A stretch of 64,000 bases of DNA, taken from positions 1 through 64,000 of the forward strand of contig JANJTV010000109.1 of NCBI GenBank assembly GCA_024710905.1. The letters run 5' to 3'. The translations under genes were made by a program, and so were the position numbers. This stretch comes from Anaerolineales bacterium. GTDB lineage: Bacteria; Chloroflexota; Anaerolineae; Anaerolineales; Villigracilaceae. The notes under the pieces were generated by a model, which saw only the letters and a program-made list of their open reading frames with translations, was not told the origin of the DNA and ran no database searches. Position 1 is the stretch's first letter. Each line of letters begins with the position of its first letter. Shown here in pieces: positions 28,001 through 34,790 of this stretch.

Positions 28001-29461
28001 TGCGACCTGCCCGGCGGCAATATTCACCAGCCGGAATTCTTCCCGATCCAGACCGGCCTCACTCCCCTGCCAATTGGAAAGCTGCAAATAACCCAGGAAG
28101 CGATTGGAACTGACCAATGGCACAAATAAGGTGTCCCGCATGCTGGCGGCCTGGGCCAGGTCTTGCAGCCCCAACTCACCCCAGACCGGGTCTTGCGCTG
28201 CATTACGTGTCTCTAAAATTTCCTGACGGTCTATATATTGAGCCGCCGGGCTATCATTCTTGATGGTTGTACGATACAGGTTGACGAATTGGTTAGAAAG
28301 ACCATGGAAAGGTGAACGCGCTTCCAGCAGATTACGCTGTTGGTCATAGAGCAGGAAGCCCAAGATACCTACATCGAAAAGGCCAACCAGGCTGTTGACC
28401 AATTTCGAGAACAACTCCCCAAACTCATTGGCAGTAGCCGCAGTTTGCGCCAACTGATCCAGCCCGGCCAACTGGGTATTCCAGCGTTCCTGTTTTTCGT
28501 AAATGAGCGCATTCCGAATGGCATAGGCCACCTGGCCCGAGACCAATTTCAGGATGTTCAAATCTTCATTTGAGAAACCATTCGTTGGGGTTACCCCAAC
28601 TTCGATCGTTCCAATCAGGTTCTTTTCCACCAGGAGCGGTACGCCGATATAAGCGCCCATGGGCGGAATATTCACCCCGGTCGGGTCATACGGCACAGCC
28701 GAAAGACGGGTGTTGGCAATATAAAGCTCTTGCTGTTCATCCAGCAGGCGTGATTCATACGCACCAAAATGACTCTGCCCAACTTGTTGCAAGGTGCGGG
28801 CGGTACCCGAAGGGCCGCCCAGGCGGTAAGCCACCAGGCGTTTTTCAAAATTATTCCAAACCTTAATCTCCAGGTAATCTGACGGAACCATCTGTTCAAG
28901 GTTAGACAGGATGGTCTGTAAAACTTTCTTCAGGTCAAGGTTCGATGCAACCGTTTCACTAAAATCTGTGACGGTACGCAGGGCGTTGGGATGCAAGGTC
29001 TCACGGGAATATTCTTCCGTCGTTGCTGCTGACCCAGCCGAGTCAGCGCGCCGCAACGCCACCAGCACAGACGATACCGCGCCTGGTACGTGATAGGAAA
29101 AGGCATCGACAAGCCGCCCATTAACTGAAAAACGCGTCTGACCTTCAGCCGCGCAAATTTCAAGGAATGACTCGCTGGGCCGTACCCGGCGCCCTAGGCG
29201 TTCAATGTTGGGGGTTTCTCCCTCAAAAAGGTCGAACCACTCTCGCCCCACCTCATTTATCTGCATCACCCTTCCACCAGTTTGTACAATCAGGATGGCT
29301 TCTTCGTGGGACTGAATCTGGGAAAACACTTGGCGGGGAGGTTCCTGCACGGCCGGCCGAACCTGTGGCACAACGCGCAATAATAGCCAGACCAGTAAAA
29401 CAAATACCAGTCCGAAGATCAGGAACCCAATCCCCAGGCCGAGCGATTGCCCTTCGATCAT
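22022..29461 (-). CDS. Giant hybrid-length sensor histidine kinase with about eleven GAF domains
   Basis: The protein has 2479 residues. One N-terminal membrane helix (about 10-30) is followed by a PAS-like domain (about 45-125). Eleven GAF modules lie at about 170-320, 340-497, 515-670, 695-830, 860-1020, 1085-1230, 1255-1410, 1435-1575, 1605-1748, 1770-1918 and 1950-2102. Most end in an A(L/I)xNA(Q/L)L helix joined to a coiled linker. A second PAS (about 2125-2240) leads into HisKA, with phospho-acceptor His2256 in VSHELRTP. The HATPase core follows, with N-box Asn2373/Asn2377, DSGIGIP and GTGLGLP. No receiver domain is fused. The kinase should phosphorylate the regulators encoded on either side. 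GAF ligands cannot be read from sequence. Confidence 0.9.
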   Translation of the reverse strand: MIEGQSLGLGIGFLIFGLVFVLLVWLLLRVVPQVRPAVQEPPRQVFSQIQSHEEAILIVQTGGRVMQINEVGREWFDLFEGETPNIERLGRRVRPSESFLEICAAEGQTRFSVNGRLVDAFSYHVPGAVSSVLVALRRADSAGSAATTEEYSRETLHPNALRTVTDFSETVASNLDLKKVLQTILSNLEQMVPSDYLEIKVWNNFEKRLVAYRLGGPSGTARTLQQVGQSHFGAYESRLLDEQQELYIANTRLSAVPYDPTGVNIPPMGAYIGVPLLVEKNLIGTIEVGVTPTNGFSNEDLNILKLVSGQVAYAIRNALIYEKQERWNTQLAGLDQLAQTAATANEFGELFSKLVNSLVGLFDVGILGFLLYDQQRNLLEARSPFHGLSNQFVNLYRTTIKNDSPAAQYIDRQEILETRNAAQDPVWGELGLQDLAQAASMRDTLFVPLVSSNRFLGYLQLSNWQGSEAGLDREEFRLVNIAAGQVASIIENALLANQARIRNQRLESMRRIASLVSSEASLDEILRFSVQEIAILLQADQASIFLLDEREGIMRAHVPSLFGVRDSLVESLSQINVRPAAYHVTVAGSQRPFMSGDVSSDRRVFGLYRPLIRGAGSASAIVVPIVMRGRGVGELMLSSTKLNAFTNSDMQLVSTLATQLGIALENAQLTSQTDEQLRRRAEMLTSISRISRELSVTTDIKDLLRIVHEEALRVTRADCGSTVFFEDTREEGEPFKVLMSLGHSVREGFPARANKALEQADVIREQFTEERQPHEGILQALAIPIAYQQETYGFFDLHSKDENGFDEIDIELLRSLSVQAAIALANAFRNRDQQRRAELLNRRTQTLLQLFETSQALRVDQPLEDALHLIANGIVEATPFSIVLISLYDSETGQLNRVTHAGLTDDVWETVSAHPQPWNSVQQLMREDFKIGNLYFIPNDQAPVIPSDVQFITSLAEAASDQPNAWHPDDALIIPIQSTQGEPLGLISVDAPRNGMRPDRSTYESLEVFAVQAALTVSSGGKIKEYKTQIDDLSSEVQRQKSLVQFSQRSLPMLLHKDLEQTISVTNLNQRTRQIRAGLQVIEAISKQVDSNIALQTLGKQLLTSLNMTISMVARNTSEGPRITDTYGNLPRGTNLEALFGQKNPLRTSLQTGETIVAINVDEDENWHDTPFLSALKTKSFICMPVMVNGEPVAAVMGVDTEPMMGLAQDDKQVFYQISRQISIIVQNIQLLGETRQRLSEVNLLLDFSRQLSGLTPQEIVRSLLDSALGALPEAHAGVVLLWNERLEMLVPETASGYADIESVMDINYQRGEGLPGMVFSAGQPRRVEEVNFAVDYNLSAESLLLYRKATGGRLPVSSMLIPVRASDRDLGVMVLDNFNTPSAFNVEDENLLLSLTQQVALALENVRLVQTTQERAGQLQALNTVSAGITTSLQRSELVASLLERMGSIILYDTAILWLREGDVMRVADARGFADTEERKGISVDIKDSALLEEMTRASQPILVGDVSTDARFSSLVEKRNLTWLGVPLLAKGQVIGVIALEKAEANYYVDDEVQLVATFASQAAVALDNANLFEESIRRAADLDERSRRLGLLNKFSSELSGLLNADQVLSLTATHMIQALDAQNGLVILIDQSNQGFLMSVVPEESGNPPIYRAVPEAPLFQEIRQTLSVYSTENIDGDEAVGPLAELLQGAVSLLVLPVASSQNLYLVLIPSAEPRRFSSTEIELARTMGNQAAIALENADLYQSTVATAERLSMLNQASFEVSGKLDPEEVYVAIHEAINRLMPVDAIVITLLDDDTNEIEGVYVHDFGQRINGVRVPYGQGLSGKVIDTGEPILILDAADAESQGGITVGERGTPHSIIAVPMFSGGKAIGALSAQSYMFNAYSDSDLQILGTLANQAIVSIKNGQLFAQTQQLAATLEQRVVERTAELEREQRNTETLLRILTEVSASLDLDRALSRTLALLNEAIGGEQGTILLIHPEDNMLHYRAGYGYVTDVHQGNATLKLKIGEGLAGWVVKNRQSVLVDDLFLDPRWIVSQGSQDHRSAVVAPLTVGEDVIGSIMVFHRHVGYFNEDALEMVKAIGSQVAIAINNAQLYELIRDQAERLGSMLRSQQVEASRQTAILEAVADGVIVTDPQNHVSFLNASAERILSLRSDEMAGKPLENFAGLFGKTTQAWVQAIHNWSENPGDSHAGETYAEQLTLDNGRIIMVNLAPVIWRKEFLGTVSIFRDITHEVEVDRLKSEFVATVSHELRTPMTSIRGYVDVLLMGAAGALNENQTHFLDIVKGNIERLNILVNDLLDISRIEAGRVTLSLQPIDLREVADEVVTDVLRRAEEENKPMQVKISGVKKLPRVLADPERLRQIVGNLVDNAYNYTPANGKINIQIKRSNGTVQMDVQDSGIGIPLEQQDRIFERFFRGEDPLVLATPGTGLGLPIVKQLVEMHQGKIWMTSKGIPGEGSIFSFTLPVDEVEE

Positions 29462-29470
29462 GATTAACCC

Positions 29471-30370
29471 TTAGGCATTGCCCCCAGAGTCCTGGCGGCG
29501 CGCCTCAGCGGCAAGTTCGGTAATCTCACGAATATCGGCAAACCCTTGTTTGGATGGGGACACCACGCCAATCGACAGGGTCATCAACGGCGCTTGTTCC
29601 TGGCCGCCATCTTTCCCGGGGGCAAAAATGAACCCCTGCTGGCGATCCATAAAGTTATAGTGGGTCTTCACATCCTCAGCAAAGCGGGCTTTCAGGCGTT
29701 CGCGAATGGTATCAGCTGCCCCTTCCTGGCTGATGATGACAAAATTATCCCCGCCAGCATGACCAATAAAATCTGTCGATGTGCCCAAATCATCGAGCAC
29801 CTCACCAATCAACATACCGGTAAAGCGCAGAACATCATCCCCGGCCACAAAACCATAAACATCTTTGAACGGTTCAAAACTGTCAATGCGGATGTCCATA
29901 TAGGCCCAGCCTTGCTCACGAATAATTCGGCGCAGCTGTTCTTCGATCAACCTTCCGGCAGGCAACCCGGAGCGTGGATCCGTTAAACTTTCCCGCTCAG
30001 ACCGCCGGATGGCACCCTGCACGCGTAACTTGAGCTCTTCAATATCGAAGGGCTTGGTAATGTAATCATCCGCGCCAAGTTCCAACCCCTGCAGGCGGTC
30101 ACTGCGCTCATCCTTCTGGGTTAGGAAAATGACCGGGATGTGGCTGGTACGGGTATTGGTACGCAATGTCCGGCAGACTTCATATCCGTCAATATCCGGC
30201 AGCATGATATCCAACACAATCAAGTGAGGCAACACCTGACGTGTCTTCTCCAATGCATCCGAACCGCGCATGGCCGTATCCACATCATACCCAAGCCCGC
30301 TAAAGTAAATCTTCAGCATCGTTGAGATATCAATGTCATCTTCTACAACCAGTAGCCGGGCTTTTCCCAT
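29471..30370 (-). CDS. Response regulator with degenerate GGDEF domain
   Basis: The product has 299 residues from the ATG at 30368-30370, which has GGAGG seven bases upstream. The N-terminal receiver domain has acidic pair VEDD, Asp54 in VLDIMLPD and Lys in TKPF. The linker and GGDEF-like domain follow (about 130-299): SLTDPRSGLPAGRLIEEQL fits the first helix, and the signature loop reads AGGDNF (206-210) where an active cyclase needs GGDEF or GGEEF. The Glu to Asn change removes a metal/catalytic carboxylate, so GTP-binding or protein-binding is likelier than cyclic di-GMP synthesis. It lies 9 bases before the giant kinase. Confidence 0.88.
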   Translation of the reverse strand: MGKARLLVVEDDIDISTMLKIYFSGLGYDVDTAMRGSDALEKTRQVLPHLIVLDIMLPDIDGYEVCRTLRTNTRTSHIPVIFLTQKDERSDRLQGLELGADDYITKPFDIEELKLRVQGAIRRSERESLTDPRSGLPAGRLIEEQLRRIIREQGWAYMDIRIDSFEPFKDVYGFVAGDDVLRFTGMLIGEVLDDLGTSTDFIGHAGGDNFVIISQEGAADTIRERLKARFAEDVKTHYNFMDRQQGFIFAPGKDGGQEQAPLMTLSIGVVSPSKQGFADIREITELAAEARRQDSGGNA

Positions 30371-30397
30371 AATAGAGCCTCCGTTCAAAATATTCCA

Positions 30398-31486
30398 TTA
30401 TCTGCGTTTGAGCGCCTTGCGGGCATTCTGTCGCACAAAATCAATTTGGTCTTCCGTTACTTCACGCTCAAAAGAGCGAAAACCACTTAGCCGAAAGCCA
30501 TGCTTTTTGGCAATGGCGGTTATTTCGTCCACCCGCTCGCGCGAGATGTCCTTACCCAGTGTATAGTCTTCAAAGCGGCCTTCCAGTGCCAGGGCCATTG
30601 TTTCGGCCATGCAGGCATAAGATTTGCCCTCCGGGAAGCCAAAGTTAAAGTGAAAATTGACCGGCCCGGGTACATCCACCATGCCGCCATCGACCACAAG
30701 TATATCGTTTCGCGCCGCTGCCACCATTGCAGATACATCGCGAGGCCGGGCAACATCACAAACAACACTACCGGGCTGCAAATGTTCAGGCCTGATGACA
30801 TCATGCACAGCACTCGTCACCGTCAGGGTTAACTGCGCTTTTGAAAGCACATCCATACTGGTACTCACATGCAGGCAAGCCTTCGAGCGCGGGGAAATCC
30901 TTTCCCGCACGGCGTGCAGGGCATCCTCGCGGCGACCTATTAAGTATAACTCACCTACGGCCTCTGCGAGAAGTTCTGCACAAACTTTGCCGATTGTTCC
31001 GCTAGCCCCCACCACAGCCGCAGTTGCCGATTCGAGGGGAATTTCCATCACCCGTGCAGCTTCGATAATTGCATCCACCGCCATCGAGACAGTATAAGAA
31101 TCACCAGTTGTTACAGGCACATCTAGGGAACGGGCAATGGTAATACCGGCATCCCCCACCACCGAAGTAAAGGCCCCCAGCCCTAAAATATTTGCGCCCA
31201 GCCGCTCGGCCAGGCGCCCGGTTTGTATGATCTTGTCGTAGACCATTTTTTCCGGCAGTTCCAGCATACGTTTTGGCGTAAATGGGCAGGCGATGAACCA
31301 GCCTTTTATTTCCTTCCCGGTTGCTGCCGAGGTTATTCCTTCAATTTCAGAGATATATACCGGCGGGAAAAACGTGGAGAAAAAGTTAATCTGGTCTTCG
31401 TTGAGAATACGCCCGAGCAGGGGAAATTTACGGCTGACATCCCTTTTCGGGTCAATCGGGTGAATGATAAATGCAAAAGAATCCAT
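30398..31486 (-). CDS. Homologue of long-chain acyl-ACP reductase (AAR family)
   Basis: The product has 362 residues from the ATG at 31484-31486. Motifs match cyanobacterial acyl-(acyl-carrier-protein) reductase in order: EGITSAATGKEIKG, LGLGAFTSVV, VTTGDSYTV, the Rossmann GASGTIG (160-166) and KSYACMAETM with Cys292. The equivalent Cys in the cyanobacterial enzyme forms the acyl-thioester. It would reduce fatty acyl-ACP or acyl-CoA to an aldehyde with NAD(P)H. No aldehyde-deformylating oxygenase, the usual cyanobacterial partner, is in this window. It starts 2 bases before the stop of the beta-helix gene, so translation is coupled. Substrate and product in this organism are inference. Confidence 0.8.
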   Translation of the reverse strand: MDSFAFIIHPIDPKRDVSRKFPLLGRILNEDQINFFSTFFPPVYISEIEGITSAATGKEIKGWFIACPFTPKRMLELPEKMVYDKIIQTGRLAERLGANILGLGAFTSVVGDAGITIARSLDVPVTTGDSYTVSMAVDAIIEAARVMEIPLESATAAVVGASGTIGKVCAELLAEAVGELYLIGRREDALHAVRERISPRSKACLHVSTSMDVLSKAQLTLTVTSAVHDVIRPEHLQPGSVVCDVARPRDVSAMVAAARNDILVVDGGMVDVPGPVNFHFNFGFPEGKSYACMAETMALALEGRFEDYTLGKDISRERVDEITAIAKKHGFRLSGFRSFEREVTEDQIDFVRQNARKALKRR

Positions 31487-31488
31487 AA

Positions 31489-32766
31489 TTACCAAGACTC
31501 AAGGTCTGCCTGCTCCTGGCGGGAATATAAACGCTTGTGCATGGAAGCGTTCTTGAATTTATGATGGTCGCTGTCTTCATAACGAATGTCTTTGTCAATT
31601 ACCCGGCGTTCTTTGGATGCCGCCAGCACAACATCAGACTCAATGGTCCTGGCAGGATAGACGATCATCCCGGAACCCAGGCGGCAGTTATGCCCTACCG
31701 CCCCGCCAAGCACAGGCCGGTTGGAAGGTCGTAACTGGTCGGCCCCATCCAGGGCGCGGATAGGTGCAGGGATTAGGTTGTAATCAGTAAATGTCGAACC
31801 AGCGCCAATGAACGTATTACGCCCCACCACGCACATTTGCAAACAGGTATTTTGCGCAACCATCGAGTTATCCATGATGGTGGTCATAAACAGGGCGGCG
31901 CGGAATGGCAGGAAAGTGCCATCCCCGACCACGGAAAGCATTAATTGCACATCCTGCGAAAGGTTTACATTATTCCCAATAATGCAATTCTCCACTACTG
32001 CGCCGGGACCAATGGTGACGTTATCCCCAATCGTCGTCGGGCCGTGGATAATGGCATGCGGGTCAATAATGCAATTCTTGCCAATCTTGACCAGCGAAGA
32101 GCATTCCAGCAGTTGTTTGCCTTCATAAATTGCCCGGCTCAAAACACCAAGCTTATAACCGAGGTCAATAGCCAGTTGGTTTTCAAAACGCGCGCCGCGT
32201 TTGAACAAACCAAAGATAATATCCACAACAAAGATGTGAACCCATGAATCAATGGCAATTAACGCCCGCAATGGGACCTGGAAGACCAGGTCGCCGCGCT
32301 CGCCAGCCATATAAGACGGCACATGGTAATAGCCAATCTCACGGGCCTGCAGGTCAATCACCAGCGGCTCCACATCCGCCACCGGACCGTTGGGGTAATA
32401 CCACAGGTCAGCCATGTACATATGCCCGGCAGGAGCATAAGATGTAGAGAGTGGCAGGGCATGTTCTCGGAAAGCAGGGTCATCCAAAGTAAACGCTGCC
32501 CGGCAGGGGCGGTTTTTCCTGCGTGCCTGGCGCAAAAATTCCTGGATGTAATGCTCGTCAAAGAAAAGGTTGTCGCGGTAGACCAGCATCGGTTCGCGCA
32601 ATAAAGGCAGCGGCGCGCCTGCCCGAACATCCACTTCGCGGGTGACGTATGGCGCAAGGACATCCCGCTGCCATAGCCAGAGCGGTCGATTCTGGATTCT
32701 TAGATCACGGGCGGCTTCATTGAAAGGGGACAGTTTCCGTGGTGCTTTCAGGATCACTTTTAACAT
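31489..32766 (-). CDS. Left-handed beta-helix protein, possible acyl- or nucleotidyltransferase
   Basis: The protein has 425 residues. The N-terminal 200 are not a family I can name; LREPMLVYRDNLFFDEHYIQEF and the basic RQARRKNRPC stretch recall sugar-nucleotidyltransferase-like chains without the usual GGxGTR loop. A short hydrophobic region (about 165-190, HIFVVDIIFGLF) could touch the membrane. Residues about 225-330 are hexapeptide repeats (IGKNCIIDPHAIIHG, TIGDNVTIGPGAVVE, IIGNNVNLS), forming a left-handed helix as in LpxA or GlmU. The tail is charged. It lies between the V4R and AAR genes with 6- and 2-base junctions. Acyl transfer from or to the AAR product is possible but unproven. 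Confidence 0.65.
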   Translation of the reverse strand: MLKVILKAPRKLSPFNEAARDLRIQNRPLWLWQRDVLAPYVTREVDVRAGAPLPLLREPMLVYRDNLFFDEHYIQEFLRQARRKNRPCRAAFTLDDPAFREHALPLSTSYAPAGHMYMADLWYYPNGPVADVEPLVIDLQAREIGYYHVPSYMAGERGDLVFQVPLRALIAIDSWVHIFVVDIIFGLFKRGARFENQLAIDLGYKLGVLSRAIYEGKQLLECSSLVKIGKNCIIDPHAIIHGPTTIGDNVTIGPGAVVENCIIGNNVNLSQDVQLMLSVVGDGTFLPFRAALFMTTIMDNSMVAQNTCLQMCVVGRNTFIGAGSTFTDYNLIPAPIRALDGADQLRPSNRPVLGGAVGHNCRLGSGMIVYPARTIESDVVLAASKERRVIDKDIRYEDSDHHKFKNASMHKRLYSRQEQADLESW

Positions 32767-32772
32767 TTTTTA

Positions 32773-33396
32773 CTATCCCATCGGAACTGAATCTATGAGG
32801 ATTGTACAAGTGTTGTCGCCGCAGGCAATACACTGGGTTTCTTCCACGTGGAACAGCTTGCCACCGCTGACCCAGTACAAAGCTTCCTGGAGCAGGCCAA
32901 CAGCCAGGTGACAGGACGGTTCATTTGCCTTGCGCTCCCAGCACAGTGGGCAACGATCAATATGCCAGAGCAATTGCCTATCCAGCATTTCCACGCGGAC
33001 TTGCTGGTCTGTATATTTATTGAATATATCCGCAAATGCGTTCGCGCCAACTTTCAATTTCATCGGTAGCGGCATCATCCGAAAACTGAGTTCAGTCAGG
33101 CCCAGGGCGGGACCAAACTCGCGCAGGCCATGTGAAAAACAGGAACGCCCTGCCCGCATGGCAATGCCTTTGCCGCCGCGCGGGCCGTAGACCTCTTCAA
33201 GGCCAGTTTGTATCTTGCTGACTGCAGAAAAGGGAAAAAGACGCTGTTGATTGTGCGGGGGGTATTCTTGCACCCATTCATTGAGGGCAATGCGATTTAA
33301 TAATGCCCGGACGCTGTTACGGCCAATAATTTCTTCGGTGGCCAGAAGCAAAATCCGCCCCATCAGGTTTGGATAATGGTACATCTCAACAGTCAT
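32773..33396 (-). CDS. V4R domain protein
   Basis: The protein has 207 residues. The C-terminal half is a V4R (4-vinyl reductase) domain with Cys149, Cys152, Cys162, Cys189, Cys192 and Cys197 in RCPLCWE, EPSCHLAVG and ETQCIACGDNTC. V4R domains bind small hydrophobic or aromatic ligands and often a metal through such cysteines; they occur in BchJ and in sensor proteins. The N-terminal half is helical and holds RGGKGIAMRAGRSCF, typical of the same superfamily. It sits 4 bases after the intact hydrolase and 6 bases before the beta-helix gene. A sensor role is favoured because no pigment genes are nearby. Confidence 0.8.
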   Translation of the reverse strand: MTVEMYHYPNLMGRILLLATEEIIGRNSVRALLNRIALNEWVQEYPPHNQQRLFPFSAVSKIQTGLEEVYGPRGGKGIAMRAGRSCFSHGLREFGPALGLTELSFRMMPLPMKLKVGANAFADIFNKYTDQQVRVEMLDRQLLWHIDRCPLCWERKANEPSCHLAVGLLQEALYWVSGGKLFHVEETQCIACGDNTCTILIDSVPMG

Positions 33397-33400
33397 CGCA

Positions 33401-34195
33401 TTACTCGCCCGACTCTTCGTCGAGGAAGTTTTTCAGTTTTTCCATGAAATCTTCAGATGTATCGAGCATGGGGAAGTGTTGCGCCTTCTCCCATCGCACA
33501 ACCTTGGCCGTTGGCACGCCCTGCACCAGCGGCTGCCACTGGCGAGGGTGGACGATATTATCGCGGTCGCCATACATCCCCAACACAGGCACTTTAATCT
33601 GGTTAAGCATGGGGCGCAAATCAGTGCGACGCAAGGATGCAATTGAAAGCAGGAAGGATTCGAGAGTTGTGGCCGACAGGTCGCGATCCATCATCTTCGG
33701 GAAGCGCGGGTCGCTACAGATAAACGGGGAAGCCACACGGATACCGCCCCTGAACGCCCACATCATATTAAACAGCATCATGGCGATAAAATGATAGCCG
33801 GCAAGTTTTAATGGGATGGCAAGCGACGAACCCACAATCGGCGAACCTACCACCACAACTTTGGAAACACGCTGGGGATATTGCAAGGCCACAGACAGGC
33901 TGACCGTACCGCCCATGCTATGCCCAACCAGCGGGGCACTCACAATACCCAACCGATCCATAAATTGGTCTACAAGGCTGACAAAATCCTGAACAGCGTA
34001 AGTTTCACGTTTCTTGCCCGATTCACCAAACCCCCAGAAATCCAAGGCATAGGTGCGATAATAGCGGCCTAAATAAGCCATGGTTTCCTGCCACAACCCC
34101 CACGAGCCAAGCCAGCCGTGAAGGAGGATTACAGGACGCCCACGCCCATAGACTTCATAATGTACTATACCCTGGTCTGTGGTGATGGATGACAC
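33401..34195 (-). CDS. Alpha/beta hydrolase with intact catalytic triad
   Basis: The protein has 264 residues with oxyanion motif LLHGWLGSWG, nucleophile Ser93 in GHSMGG, Asp210 or Asp212 in MYGDRDNIV, and His240 in KAQHFPMLD. The frame opens with GTG; no strong ribosome site was found, so initiation may depend on the upstream gene. It is a paralogue of the operon's last gene (20851-21636), sharing IVHYEVxGRGRP, LDFWGFGES and HFPMLD, and the two bracket the operon. Family members are esterases, lipases, lactonases or C-C hydrolases; the AAR and V4R neighbours suggest an acyl ester or thioester substrate, which is inference. Confidence 0.82.
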   Translation of the reverse strand: MSSITTDQGIVHYEVYGRGRPVILLHGWLGSWGLWQETMAYLGRYYRTYALDFWGFGESGKKRETYAVQDFVSLVDQFMDRLGIVSAPLVGHSMGGTVSLSVALQYPQRVSKVVVVGSPIVGSSLAIPLKLAGYHFIAMMLFNMMWAFRGGIRVASPFICSDPRFPKMMDRDLSATTLESFLLSIASLRRTDLRPMLNQIKVPVLGMYGDRDNIVHPRQWQPLVQGVPTAKVVRWEKAQHFPMLDTSEDFMEKLKNFLDEESGE

Positions 34196-34229
34196 AACAT
34201 TCGCCGTGGTTCAAAGATGGGGGTGAAAA

Positions 34230-34769
34230 TTACTTGCCGCCTTCCATTTCAGCCAGGATGCTGTACAGCAATTCCAGTAGGACATTCTTTACAGCCGCCT
34301 TATCTGATGCAACGCAGGGCAATAATTTCACTTTTGAGTCGAGCCGCAGGGCATGGCGCATGTCGTCCAATTCCCAGGCGTCGTCACGATCCTGCTTGTT
34401 GGCCGCCACGACATATGGAGTGGGAGCGTACGCACGGAAAGTTTCAAGGATGGAGCGGGCTTCACGGAAAGTTTCCGGGCGGGTGCTGTCGACCATCACA
34501 ATAAAGCCAAGCATCCCTTCCGAGAGAATCTCCCACATGAAGTCAAAGCGTTTCTGGCCAGGGGTACCGAACAGGTACAACACCAGGTCTTCATCCACCG
34601 TGATGCGGCCAAAGTCCATCGCCACCGTAGTGGCCTGTTTGACAGCCTTTTCAGAGTCCGAGCTGATCTTTCGCTCTGTCGAGACAACATCAATTTCGCT
34701 GACAGAACGGATGAATTCCGTTTTGCCAGCACTAAAGGGGCCGGTAACAACCATTTTGACCGTTTGCAT
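34230..34769 (-). CDS. MglA-like small GTPase
   Basis: The protein has 179 residues, a single Ras-like domain. G1 is GPFSAGKT (10-17), a switch I Thr is at about 47-48, and G4 is NKQD (124-127). The G5 region is CVASDK. G3 is unusual: LFGTPGQ (66-72) in place of DxxGQ, so the metal-contacting Asp is missing while Gly71 and Gln72 remain. This form recurs in bacterial Ras-like families related to MglA and Rup proteins. GAGG lies 4-5 bases before the ATG. It follows the DUF4388 gene by 21 bases, a pairing known for such GTPases. No roadblock (MglB) gene is adjacent. Confidence 0.88.
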   Translation of the reverse strand: MQTVKMVVTGPFSAGKTEFIRSVSEIDVVSTERKISSDSEKAVKQATTVAMDFGRITVDEDLVLYLFGTPGQKRFDFMWEILSEGMLGFIVMVDSTRPETFREARSILETFRAYAPTPYVVAANKQDRDDAWELDDMRHALRLDSKVKLLPCVASDKAAVKNVLLELLYSILAEMEGGK

Positions 34770-34790
34770 AATTCCTCACCCTTGCCAGAT

